Shown here in pieces: positions 5,672 through 15,576 of a stretch of DNA of 32,774 nt; positions within the stretch are counted from its first letter, which is position 1, and each line of letters starts with the position of its first letter. Location: assembly GCA_002411015.1 (NCBI GenBank), contig DHPY01000078.1, forward strand, positions 18,458-51,231. The letters are read 5' to 3'. The notes beneath the pieces are model-generated. The model was not told where the DNA came from. It did no database searches and was given only the letters and a program-made list of their open reading frames with translations. The DNA is from Armatimonadetes bacterium UBA5352. GTDB taxonomy: Bacteria > Armatimonadota > Zipacnadia > Zipacnadales > UBA5352. The position numbers were made by a program, and so were the translations under genes.

Positions 5672-7555
5672 ATGGACGACAGAAGTAGCGTCCAGGATCC
5701 GTTGCAGCCGCTGCTGAGTCGGCTTCGTGCACGACCGGGAGTGGTGATCTGCGTATTGCTCGTGACGACGCTGATTTCCATTTTGGGCCATGGGTGTGAC
5801 GGCGGTGGCGTCAACCACACGTATCAGTTCCCACTGATCCTCAAGGCGGCCTACCCCGATCTGTACCCTACCGACGCGCTGGTTGCGACGCTGGATACCT
5901 ACGCCGCCCCTATCTACCGCCTGCTCGGCTACATTGTGCGAGCCACGGGCATCGGCCTGCACCCACTCCACTTGCTGCTCTTCCTGCTGACAAACGGTCT
6001 TATGGTGGCAGGAATCTCCCTGATAGTGGCGCGGTTTGTGCGCACGATCAGGTGGTGGGCGGTCGCAACACTGGCGTCGTCTGCCTCCCCCTGGATGTGG
6101 GAGCAGTCGTGGTTGGGAGATGTTCAGGTTCTCTCCGGCCAATTCTCACACACGTCGCTTGCTCTCGCCCTGGCGGTTGCGGCTCTTGCCATGCTGCTGC
6201 ACCGGCGACCGCTATCCGCCGCCCTCCTCCTCTCCGTGGCATTCTGGTGCAACGCTGTCACGACCCTACTGGCCGTCCCGATCATGCTCGTTTGGCTCGC
6301 GCTGGAGGGCCGCCTTCTGACGCGTCCCACTTTCATCGGCGCCGGGATCTTCGCAGCGAGCGCATTGCCACTGCTCAGGTCCGTGGCCGCCAAAAGCGGT
6401 CCTGGCTCTGAGACCTTCCGGGAATTCCTGCCCGTTGTTTACGACTGCCATTTCTGGATCGACGCGCCGTCCCTGACTCTGGAACTTATCCCGATTCTGC
6501 TCGCCGCAGCCATCGCGGCAGTTTCGCCCTCGCGAGATCTGAGACGCCTCATCGCAGCGGTCCTGGTAGTGGTGGCGGCTTTCGTAGCTGTCAACTGGCT
6601 GGGGGTCTATGTGCTGGAGCTGCGACCGATTGTGCTCCTGCACCCTCAGCGCGCGGATATCTGGGTATTCCTGTTGATCCCGCTGGGACTTCCGGTGCTG
6701 GCTGCACGTTCACTTGAGTCTGGAAGATCAGGCGCAGCGCCGCTGTGGATCGTGGTACTTCTCCTCCAACTCCAGCACGTCGGGCCATCCGCCTCGATGG
6801 CGCTCTTGAGCGTCGTGCTGATCCTCATCGCATCGCACCTCGACGAGCGGGGTCCGTCCGCGACTTGCCGACTGGGACGATGGCAGCCGACCGCCCTCAT
6901 AGCGGCGGCAGTGGCTATCGCAGTTGGTGCCGCGCTGCTTGCGCTATCGCCATACGGCCTCTTCCCGGCGGCCGCGCTCATGCTCTCAGCGTTGCTGGCT
7001 TTTATGGCAGACCCGCACCGATACCCGCACGCGGCCTCTCGGTATGCTGTCGGCGTTATCATCATCGGAGTTCTGCTGGATTTCGGACAGATGGACCGCG
7101 AATGGTACCAGACGAGCCCACGAGGCGGCTACGCTCAAGCCGCACAGTGGGCTCGATACCATACCCCCACCGAGGCCGAGTTCTTCGTTGCGCCTGCGGT
7201 CGAGGGCTGGCGTTCAGCCAGCCGACGCTCAAGCTTCGTCCACCTGCGCGATGGATCGGCGATGCTCTGGTCAGAAGGGTTTGAGAAAGAGTGGTGGAGG
7301 CGTTTACAGGCCCTCAACTGCGACTACTCAGTCGAAGTGCCAACCAGACGCAAACTCACGATGGAGAGCTACAAGGGCCTCACGCCGCGCATGCTCCTTG
7401 CCGTTGCCGATGACTTTGGCTACGGGGACTACGTTGTGATGCCAGATGACTGGCCAGACGCGCCCTCGATCACGCCTGAGTTCACCGCCGACGGGGTCTC
7501 GGTCTACAGCCTCGACCGACTGCGCGCGGCGACACAACCTCTCCCCGGCGGGTAG
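5672..7555 (+). CDS. Large multi-pass membrane protein, GT-C-like (DUF6798-like), function unknown
   Basis: A 627-residue integral membrane protein with about a dozen hydrophobic segments between residues 25 and 480 and a soluble C-terminal part of about 145 residues. The layout (one helix, a long first extracytoplasmic loop with YPTDALVATLDTY, many helices, then a soluble domain with YAQAAQWARYHTP and later FFVAPAVEGWRSASRR) resembles GT-C-type and DUF6798-like proteins; the specific family is an inference. The ATG at 5672 has GGAGGGG just upstream; a GTG at 5612 would extend into the hairpin. Codon use is noticeably less GC-biased than in the neighbours, with many TCT, TCA, AGT and GTA-type codons. 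No promoter is obvious. A lipid-linked sugar transferase role is possible but unproven. Confidence 0.7.
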   Translation: MDDRSSVQDPLQPLLSRLRARPGVVICVLLVTTLISILGHGCDGGGVNHTYQFPLILKAAYPDLYPTDALVATLDTYAAPIYRLLGYIVRATGIGLHPLHLLLFLLTNGLMVAGISLIVARFVRTIRWWAVATLASSASPWMWEQSWLGDVQVLSGQFSHTSLALALAVAALAMLLHRRPLSAALLLSVAFWCNAVTTLLAVPIMLVWLALEGRLLTRPTFIGAGIFAASALPLLRSVAAKSGPGSETFREFLPVVYDCHFWIDAPSLTLELIPILLAAAIAAVSPSRDLRRLIAAVLVVVAAFVAVNWLGVYVLELRPIVLLHPQRADIWVFLLIPLGLPVLAARSLESGRSGAAPLWIVVLLLQLQHVGPSASMALLSVVLILIASHLDERGPSATCRLGRWQPTALIAAAVAIAVGAALLALSPYGLFPAAALMLSALLAFMADPHRYPHAASRYAVGVIIIGVLLDFGQMDREWYQTSPRGGYAQAAQWARYHTPTEAEFFVAPAVEGWRSASRRSSFVHLRDGSAMLWSEGFEKEWWRRLQALNCDYSVEVPTRRKLTMESYKGLTPRMLLAVADDFGYGDYVVMPDDWPDAPSITPEFTADGVSVYSLDRLRAATQPLPGG

Positions 7556-7747
7556 TAGGCGTCAACTGCGGCCAGTGGGTCGGGGTGGAACCTGACGCCT
7601 TCGCAAACGGCGCTCCGCGTCACTTCCGCGGGCCCACCACCTCGCTGCGCTCCGAGGTCAGCCCGGGAAGCGGCCCCTCCGAACGACACAGGGCTCTTCA
7701 CTGACGCCGTCCCCATTGCCAATTCCCATTTCCCGCCGTTGCCGTCC
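7556..7747. repeat. Convergent intergenic region filled with dispersed repeats
   Basis: The left block at 7577-7595 matches 27934-27952 at 18 of 19 positions. The R1 core AGCGGCCCCTCC (7669-7680) followed by GAACGACAC is shared with 1-48 and 27972-28020. The right end (7711-7748) is an inverted R3 repeat that begins directly after the TAG stop of the minus-strand UroD-like gene: read on the minus strand it starts GGGACGGCAACGGCGGGAA and continues with an ATGGGAATTGG-type segment. No gene or clear terminator is visible. Confidence 0.65.
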
Positions 7748-8887
7748 CTACCGCAGCCTCTTCCACTCCTCGATCATCGCCGCCGTGCTCTCCCACGGCA
7801 TGATCGCGTGGGAGGAGACGCAGGGCGAGAGGATCAGGCCGGTTCGTCCGAAGACCTCGAAGGTCATGCGCACCGCCTCGCGCGTGGGCTCCGGGCCCTT
7901 CCAGAGATGGTAGGTGCTGCTCGGGCCGGTCCAGAAGCTGCTGACGTCGCTCAGCGCGTCACGCACCCGCGCGGGGTCCACGCCCGGGAACGCGAGGTCT
8001 ATCCCGAAGATCGAGTCGAGCGCCAGCCCGTGGAGGTAGTCGAGGATCGGCATGATCCCGGTATGCGCGGTGTAGGTCATCAGCATCCCGCCGGCATGGG
8101 CCGCGTCGCGCTCGGCACGGAGGCGCTCGCCGAGGAAGCGCTCGAGCATCGCGGGACTGTAGAAGTCCGCGGTCTCGTAGAAGCCATTGCGGCGCACCAT
8201 ATCCACGCCGCGGCCCGCGAGCGCCTGTAGCCCGCGCATCGTCAGGCCATGCTCATACTCGAGGTACGCGTCCACCAGATCCGGGTTCTCGACCGTCATC
8301 AGGCAAAGCTGCGTCGCGCCGAAGAGGTGCTGCGCGCCGGTCATCCCGGTGCCGCAGTGCGCGATCGTCGCCAGATCGAACCGCCCCGCCTGCTCCCGCG
8401 CGGCCGCCACGGCGCTCTCGGCACGCGCCTCGAGCGTGGCATCATCGGCGGGCGTGTGCACGAGCTTGAAGGCCTCAAGGTCCTGCTCCGTCTCGATCCA
8501 CGGCTTCACGTAGTGGCCGATGTTGAAGTCGCTGAAGAAGCGGATGTCCTCGCCATGCGGCCACTTCTCGTTGTAGCGCACCGCCGCGTGCAGCACGCCC
8601 GCGAGGGTGTCGTAGCGCTTGTGCAGGATGCCGCCCTCGAGGCTGATCTCCGGCTCGAACGGCTCGGGCGCGCAGACGTCTAAGCCTACATGGACGACCT
8701 GATCGAGGCCAAGCTCCTCGACCTGGTAGCGGAGGCGCTCATCGCCGGGCGCATCCGGCGGCCAGGGGAACTGCCAGTCGTAGCCCTGGCGCTGGACGGG
8801 CGTGAGTGCGTTGAAGGTGATGGAGCAGGGCACGTAGTCTACCGCCTCGCGCCGCACGGCAGCAACGATGCGCTCTCGTGAGGTCAT
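7748..8887 (-). CDS. Uroporphyrinogen decarboxylase-like (URO-D superfamily) protein
   Basis: A 379-residue cytoplasmic protein of the URO-D/cobamide-methyltransferase (MtaA/CmuA) superfamily. The N-terminus TSRERIVAAVRREAVDYVP is the usual opening of these paralogues, followed by an alternating alpha/beta barrel. The HemE signature (RQAGRxxPEY type) is absent, so it is not the haem enzyme. Where zinc-binding methyltransferases carry an HxC motif, this protein has YTAHTGIMPILDYL, with His but no Cys, so it is unlikely to be a standard zinc methyltransferase. The start is the ATG at 8887; upstream in-frame sequence translates a dispersed repeat and is rejected. It diverges from the heparinase-like gene. 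Such proteins are often found beside sugar catabolism genes; the substrate is unknown. Confidence 0.82.
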   Translation of the reverse strand: MTSRERIVAAVRREAVDYVPCSITFNALTPVQRQGYDWQFPWPPDAPGDERLRYQVEELGLDQVVHVGLDVCAPEPFEPEISLEGGILHKRYDTLAGVLHAAVRYNEKWPHGEDIRFFSDFNIGHYVKPWIETEQDLEAFKLVHTPADDATLEARAESAVAAAREQAGRFDLATIAHCGTGMTGAQHLFGATQLCLMTVENPDLVDAYLEYEHGLTMRGLQALAGRGVDMVRRNGFYETADFYSPAMLERFLGERLRAERDAAHAGGMLMTYTAHTGIMPILDYLHGLALDSIFGIDLAFPGVDPARVRDALSDVSSFWTGPSSTYHLWKGPEPTREAVRMTFEVFGRTGLILSPCVSSHAIMPWESTAAMIEEWKRLR

Positions 8888-9088
8888 CAGGTCTCGCTCC
8901 CTCGAACGGCAACGGCTGACGGGCAGGATGCCCGTCACTACGAACGACACGGCGGACGGCGGACGGCCAATGCCGCAGGCGGGATTCACCGCGCTCCTCC
9001 GACTGCCCTCCCTCGGAAGGGCGCGTGGCAGCTCGCGCGGAACCTCCCGTCAATCGTGCAGATCACGTCTCACCGGTGGTGTGGAACG
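8888..9088. other. Divergent intergenic region between the UroD-like and heparinase-like genes
   Basis: It should contain promoters for both genes, but I see no convincing -35/-10 pair. It holds an ACGGCAACGGCTGAC word (8906-8920), the hairpin repeat at 8918-8936 and a small hairpin with arms GCCCT and AGGGC near 9001-9020. No gene is present. Confidence 0.5.
8918..8936. repeat. Short perfect hairpin repeat (family R2)
   Basis: A perfect 8-bp stem, GACGGGCA (8918-8925) with TGCCCGTC (8929-8936) and a GGA loop, followed by ACTACGAACGACAC. It is the partner of the hairpin at 61-81, with the same loop and mostly the same stem. No T-run follows. Confidence 0.65.
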
Positions 9089-11872
9089 ATGTCAGCGCGA
9101 ATGCTTCTTCTGATCCCGATCCTCCTCGCGCCGATGGCGGCGTGGGCGCAGCCGCTCCCGAGCAGCCAGATCGAGCACCCTGCGGTGCTGCACATGGTGA
9201 ACGACCGCCGCCTCGATGTGACTGACGAGCGGACCGCGGAGCTTGCGCGCCAGGCGATGGCGATGAGCGACGAGCAGATCGCGGAGTTCATCCTGCCCGA
9301 GCACGGGTTCATCCCGGAGCTGACCTGCACCACCTGCGGCAACCAGGCCACGACGTTCTCGCTTGACCGCCCGTATGAGATAGACTGTCCGGAGTGCGGC
9401 GCGGTGATGACCGCCGACACGCTGCCAACGGACATGGAGTACACCGGGCAGAACCTCCTCGGTGAGACCGTGACCTATGAGCTGACGCGCGTGCAGCCCG
9501 GGCCGGTGGCGATCGCGGCAACGATCCGCTACCGCCGGCACCACGAGATGGCCGCGGCCGCGCGGGCGCTTGGCGAGACCTACCACGCGACCGGCGATGA
9601 AGCGCTCGCTCGCCGCGCGGTGCAGATCATGGACCGCTTCGCGGAGGTCTATCCGCACTGGCCGGTCTATCGCCGCGAGGGCAAGCCCTACTGGCGCGAG
9701 TGGGTGATCGGGCCGCCGCGCCCCTACAACGACTGGCTCTACGGGCGCTGGGGCGAGCTGTTCATGTACGAGATCCCGCAGGACCTGGTCTTCGCGTATG
9801 ACCTCACCTACCACTCGCCGGTGTGGGAGGAGCTTGCGCCGGAGGGGGTGGACCTGCACAGGCGGATCGAGGAGACGCTCTTCCGCCCGGCGCTGGAGCA
9901 CGCGCTGACGGCGTATGAGGACAACGCCGGGCATATCTGGAACCTGAACCCAACGATGTACGAGCGGATGATCCACCTCGGCCGCGTGCTCAACGACCCG
10001 GACGTGGTGCACCAGGCGGTGCGCTTCATGCAGGACATGGTGCGCATGTCCTACCACTTCGACGGGATGGAGTATGAGGGCTCGCTGACCTACCATGGCG
10101 TGGTGACCTGGCGGCTGGCAATCGCGGTGCGGATGCTCACGGGCTACCAGGACCCGCCGGGCTACGTGGATGACCGCTTCGGGATCGCGCTGAGCGGCGG
10201 CGAGCAGCCGATCGCGATGCCGATCTACGACCGCGCGAACGCCGTCCCCACGCTGATGACCTTCCCGAACGGCGCGCGCGTGTGCGTCCATGACAGCTCG
10301 TGGTACGCAGGCGACATCGCCCGCCCGCCCACGCCCCCGGACGTCGTTCCGCCGAACATCGAGCTGAACGCCTACGGGCACTACGCACTCGGAGGCGGCC
10401 TCGGCGCGGACGGGATGCAGGCGCACCTGCACTTCTGCCCGCGCGTTGAGGGCGGACACTTCCACAACGACCGCCTGCAACTGATCCTGTGGGGCGCGGG
10501 GGAGGAGCTGCTGCCGGATGTCGGCTACGTGAGCCTCGGGAAGCCCCACCGCTACTTCATCAACCGGGAGCTTGCGCACAACACCGTCGAAGTGTTCTTC
10601 GACGAGCCGCCCGCGAAGCCCGAGATCGTGCAGCCCGTGGACGTGCCGACCGACCCGGTCGGGCGCTTCCGGGCGTTGGCGGAGGCCGAGCGGCCGGTGA
10701 CCTACGCGCGGTCGCAGCTCATCGCGTACGATCCGGGCACGGTCTCCGGCGGACAGGTGAAGCTGGTTGCCGCGACCTCGCGCGGGCCCGAGTGGATGGG
10801 CATGGAGCGCCAGGAGCGCCACCTGCTGATGGTGCGCGTGGATGAGAAGCGTAGCTACCTCGTGGACGTCTTCCGCGTGGCAGGCGGCGACCGACACCGC
10901 TTCACCCTCCGCGGCAGCGCCGATGAGGACGTGACGACGGAGTGCGCGCTGCCGCTCGAGCCGCAGCCGGGCACGCTCGCCGGGCCGGACATCGCTTACA
11001 ACCAGGCCACCCAGGGCGTGGAGCCCTACGCATGGTCCGTTCACGATCTGCGCCGCGCGGAGACCTCCGAGCCGTGGGAGCTGACCTGGACGGGCGCGGA
11101 CAGCGGCTCATCGCTGCGGATGTTCGTCGCGCCGCAGGAGGGCACTGAGGTGACTCTCGGGATGGCGCCCACCGTCCGCCGCGCCATGCAGGACGCGCGC
11201 AAGGCCGACGACTACCAGGGCCCGCACCTCTACATCGAGCGCGACGGCCCGGAGAGCCTCTACGCGGTGGTGTACGACTGCTGGACCGCCGACGCCGAGC
11301 CGGTGGTGCGGTCGGTCGCGTGGGAGCCGCTGGGCGAGGGCGCCGATGGTGCGCTGGCGCTGCGCGTGAGCCTCGACGGGCGCGAGGATGTCATCTGCTG
11401 CAGCCTCGATGATGAGGAGCGCGAGGTCGCGGGGCTGCGCTTCAGCGGCCCGTGGGCGGTCGCTTCGCTGCGCGATGGCGAGCCGCAGTGGGCGTGGGCG
11501 TATGACGGATCGGTGGCCGGAGCGGGCATCAGCGTCCGCGCGCCGGAGCGGCTGGAGCTGCCGCTGGTCGGCGCGACGCGCGTTGAGGAGGGCGCGGCCG
11601 CGGATGCGCTGATCGTGGCGGGCACGATCCCGGACGCGGAGAGCCTCCCGGGCCAGTGGGTGCTCGCGCGGCTGGGCGACGACCCGGCCTACGGCTTCGG
11701 CGTGGCGGCGGTGCGGGCTGAGGGGGACCGGACGGTACTGGAGGTCACCAACGATCACGGGCTGAAGATCGGCGAGGACACCTGGGAGCTGCTGTACAAC
11801 CCGTTTTTCCGCAGCGAGGGGCCGTGCCGGGTGGAGATCAGCCGCAGTGCGTTCGCCCGGGCAGGGCGCTGA
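9089..11872 (+). CDS. Secreted heparinase II/III-family protein with an N-terminal zinc-ribbon-like motif
   Basis: A 927-residue exported protein related to heparinase II/III and alginate-lyase-type polysaccharide lyases. The signal peptide is MSARMLLLIPILLAPMAAWA. A CTTC (about 80-83) and a CPEC (about 99-102) pair form a zinc-ribbon-like unit. An alpha-helical toroid follows (YPHWPVYRREGKPYW, NAGHIWNLNPTMYERM), then the beta-sandwich hallmark GGHFHNDRLQLILWGAGEELL and NRELAHNTVEVFF, matching the conserved His-Asn-Asp and HNTV segments. The C-terminal 300 residues are further beta-rich sequence. The start at 9089 places the signal peptide at the N-terminus; the upstream GTG at 9056 adds unsuitable residues. 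The ribosome-binding site is weak. It is followed after 14 nt by a GT-C-like membrane gene. It probably cleaves acidic polysaccharide outside the cytoplasm; the substrate is unknown. Confidence 0.85.
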   Translation: MSARMLLLIPILLAPMAAWAQPLPSSQIEHPAVLHMVNDRRLDVTDERTAELARQAMAMSDEQIAEFILPEHGFIPELTCTTCGNQATTFSLDRPYEIDCPECGAVMTADTLPTDMEYTGQNLLGETVTYELTRVQPGPVAIAATIRYRRHHEMAAAARALGETYHATGDEALARRAVQIMDRFAEVYPHWPVYRREGKPYWREWVIGPPRPYNDWLYGRWGELFMYEIPQDLVFAYDLTYHSPVWEELAPEGVDLHRRIEETLFRPALEHALTAYEDNAGHIWNLNPTMYERMIHLGRVLNDPDVVHQAVRFMQDMVRMSYHFDGMEYEGSLTYHGVVTWRLAIAVRMLTGYQDPPGYVDDRFGIALSGGEQPIAMPIYDRANAVPTLMTFPNGARVCVHDSSWYAGDIARPPTPPDVVPPNIELNAYGHYALGGGLGADGMQAHLHFCPRVEGGHFHNDRLQLILWGAGEELLPDVGYVSLGKPHRYFINRELAHNTVEVFFDEPPAKPEIVQPVDVPTDPVGRFRALAEAERPVTYARSQLIAYDPGTVSGGQVKLVAATSRGPEWMGMERQERHLLMVRVDEKRSYLVDVFRVAGGDRHRFTLRGSADEDVTTECALPLEPQPGTLAGPDIAYNQATQGVEPYAWSVHDLRRAETSEPWELTWTGADSGSSLRMFVAPQEGTEVTLGMAPTVRRAMQDARKADDYQGPHLYIERDGPESLYAVVYDCWTADAEPVVRSVAWEPLGEGADGALALRVSLDGREDVICCSLDDEEREVAGLRFSGPWAVASLRDGEPQWAWAYDGSVAGAGISVRAPERLELPLVGATRVEEGAAADALIVAGTIPDAESLPGQWVLARLGDDPAYGFGVAAVRAEGDRTVLEVTNDHGLKIGEDTWELLYNPFFRSEGPCRVEISRSAFARAGR

Positions 11873-11886
11873 GGGGGATCGTTCCG

Positions 11887-14022
<2,136 letters not shown>

Positions 14023-14196
14023 CGGTGCTCGCTTTCCGCTGATTGCGCTGGAGGAGCAGGGGACGTGAGGAACCGCACTCCCTCCGCCTCAGCAGGAATT
14101 CGTCAGTGAAGCACGTAATACCTCCCTGGAATGGGAGGTCCCTCCCGGACGGTGGCGAAGACACGCTGGCGCTGATAGCGTAGTGGAGGTGCGCTC
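14023..14196. promoter_or_regulatory. Divergent intergenic region with a perfect hairpin
   Basis: It separates the GT2 gene (minus) from the four-gene plus-strand operon, so it should hold promoters for both; no convincing sigma-70 pair is seen. A perfect 7-bp dyad, ACCTCCC (14120-14126) with GGGAGGT (14133-14139), lies about 60 nt before the operon start and is followed by a further CCTCCCGG. It could be an operator or a leader stem. The GGAGG at 14185-14189 is the ribosome-binding site for 14197. Confidence 0.4.
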
Positions 14197-14889
14197 ATGG
14201 TGAGGTCAGGAGAGTGGCTGTCGCGCGGCTGGACGCTCGTGAGGCCGTATCTGGTGACGCATGCGCTGATCGCGCTCGTGGTGGCGGTGCTGTCGGCGCT
14301 GACCGTCGGGATCCTGGCCGGCCCGCTCACCTGCGGCTGGTTCATGATCCTGCTGCGGCAGAGGCGCGATTCGACATACGAGCCGCAGTTCGGCGACCTG
14401 TGGAAGGGCTTCGAGGTCTTCGGTCAGTCCTTCCTCGCGTGGCTGATCATCGCTATCGCGGCGGCGGTGGCCGGTGGAGTGGTCGGGGGCGTCGCGTCCA
14501 TCATCGAGGCGGTGCCGGTGGTCGGCCAGCTTCTCGCGCCCATGACCGGCGCGGTGCTCGCCGTCTGTGTCATGGTGGTCTTTCTCTACGTATTCCCACT
14601 GGTGGCGGACCGGCGCATGGACTTCTGGCCCGCGATCCAACTCAGCGCGGAGACGACGGCGCCGGAGTTCCTGCCGTTCGCGGGCTTCGCGCTGATCCTC
14701 TACGTGCTGAGTGCGATCGGCGCCGCGCTCTGCGGCCTCGGCGCGCTCATCACCGGTCCGGTCGTCATGGCGGCGATCGCGGTCTCATATGGGGACGTGC
14801 TCCGCGACTTTGCGGCGCCGTCGGAGGAGTTGATCGGTCCGCCGGGAGCGGACTACCCGCCCACGCAACAGCGCCCGGTTCAAGAGTAA
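14197..14889 (+). CDS. Integral membrane protein, DUF975-like, first of a tandem paralogous pair
   Basis: A 230-residue protein with about five to six hydrophobic helices and a short polar, Pro-rich tail. It is clearly homologous to the next gene: both start with a WLS-x-x-WT segment, then LVTH, a GPL turn, a polar loop ending GD-x-x-KGFE-x-F, and later DFWPAI or GFWPAI. This pattern resembles DUF975/COG5523-type predicted membrane proteins, whose function is unknown; the family call is tentative. GGAGG (14185-14189) lies 7 nt before the ATG. It heads an operon with the paralogue (37 nt gap), the DUF4838 gene and an NlpC/P60-like gene. A scaffold or transporter-accessory role at the membrane is possible. 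Confidence 0.75.
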   Translation: MVRSGEWLSRGWTLVRPYLVTHALIALVVAVLSALTVGILAGPLTCGWFMILLRQRRDSTYEPQFGDLWKGFEVFGQSFLAWLIIAIAAAVAGGVVGGVASIIEAVPVVGQLLAPMTGAVLAVCVMVVFLYVFPLVADRRMDFWPAIQLSAETTAPEFLPFAGFALILYVLSAIGAALCGLGALITGPVVMAAIAVSYGDVLRDFAAPSEELIGPPGADYPPTQQRPVQE

Positions 14890-14926
14890 CAGGCACCTAC
14901 GCCACACGCACTATCGGAGGAATGAA

Positions 14927-15562
14927 ATGGGCAACGTGAAGATCGGCGACTGGCTGTCGGAAGCGTGGACGATCATCTCAGAGGATCTGGTCACGCACAT
15001 CCTTCTCGCGCTCATCGTCTGGTTAGGCACCGGCATCACCGGCGGACTGCTGTCTGGCCCGCTGATGGGCGGCTACCTCTGGATCGTCTTCAAGAAGATG
15101 AAGGATCCCTCCTATACCCCGCAGGTTGGCGATATCGCCAAGGGCTTCGAGAACTTCGTGCAGCTTCTGCTGGTCGGGATCGTCGCGGGGATCATTGCCA
15201 GCGTCGGCGTCATCGCGTGTGGGGTTGGTGTGTTCTTCACGAGCGCGCTGGTGATCCTCGCGCTGCCGCTGGTCGTCGAGCGCAACATGGGCTTCTGGCC
15301 CGCGATCACTGAGAGCATCAACAAGACCAAGCAGGACCTGATGGGCTGGGTCGTCTTCGTGCTGGTCGTCGGGCTGCTGAACGCGCTCGGCGGCGCCGTG
15401 GCGATCGGCTTCCTGATCACCCTGCCGATCATGGTCGTCGCGCTGGCGATCGGCTACCGTGCGGTCTACGGCCTCTCCGGCGGCGCCCCCGCTGCGGCGG
15501 GCTACGTGGCCCCGACGCCCGAGCCGCCGATGGCCCCTCCCGGCCCCGGCACCGGCGTGTAG
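14927..15562 (+). CDS. Integral membrane protein, DUF975-like, second of the tandem pair
   Basis: A 211-residue paralogue of the preceding protein. Shared elements include IGDWLSEAWT at the N-terminus, LVTHILLALIV, SGPLMGGYLWIVF, the loop SYTPQVGDIAKGFENF and the MGFWPAI segment between helices, with a C-terminal helix pair and a Pro/Gly/Ala-rich cytoplasmic tail (about 185-211). The start is supported by GGAGG at 14916-14920, 6 nt upstream. It stops 14 nt before the DUF4838 gene, so co-transcription and probably coupled translation are likely. The two copies may form a heteromeric membrane unit; no catalytic residues are recognisable. Confidence 0.75.
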   Translation: MGNVKIGDWLSEAWTIISEDLVTHILLALIVWLGTGITGGLLSGPLMGGYLWIVFKKMKDPSYTPQVGDIAKGFENFVQLLLVGIVAGIIASVGVIACGVGVFFTSALVILALPLVVERNMGFWPAITESINKTKQDLMGWVVFVLVVGLLNALGGAVAIGFLITLPIMVVALAIGYRAVYGLSGGAPAAAGYVAPTPEPPMAPPGPGTGV

Positions 15563-15576
15563 CGAACGAGGCGCAG

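Noticed and set aside
7748..8887. Annotation as HemE, the haem-pathway decarboxylase
   Set aside because: The conserved N-terminal arginine motif of HemE is absent and the protein opens like the UroD-like methyltransferase paralogues.
8888..8989. Upstream extension of the UroD-like protein
   Set aside because: The extra residues translate the R2 hairpin repeat (VVTGILPVS-type) and family similarity begins at the ATG at 8887.
9092..11044. A long open frame of about 650 codons on the minus strand opposite the heparinase-like gene
   Set aside because: Its translation is rich in Arg, His, Ala and Val without domains or signal, as expected for the antisense of a GC-rich gene. Similar long frames opposite 5672-7555, 15577-17373, 18045-19670 and 28046-32680 were rejected for the same reason.
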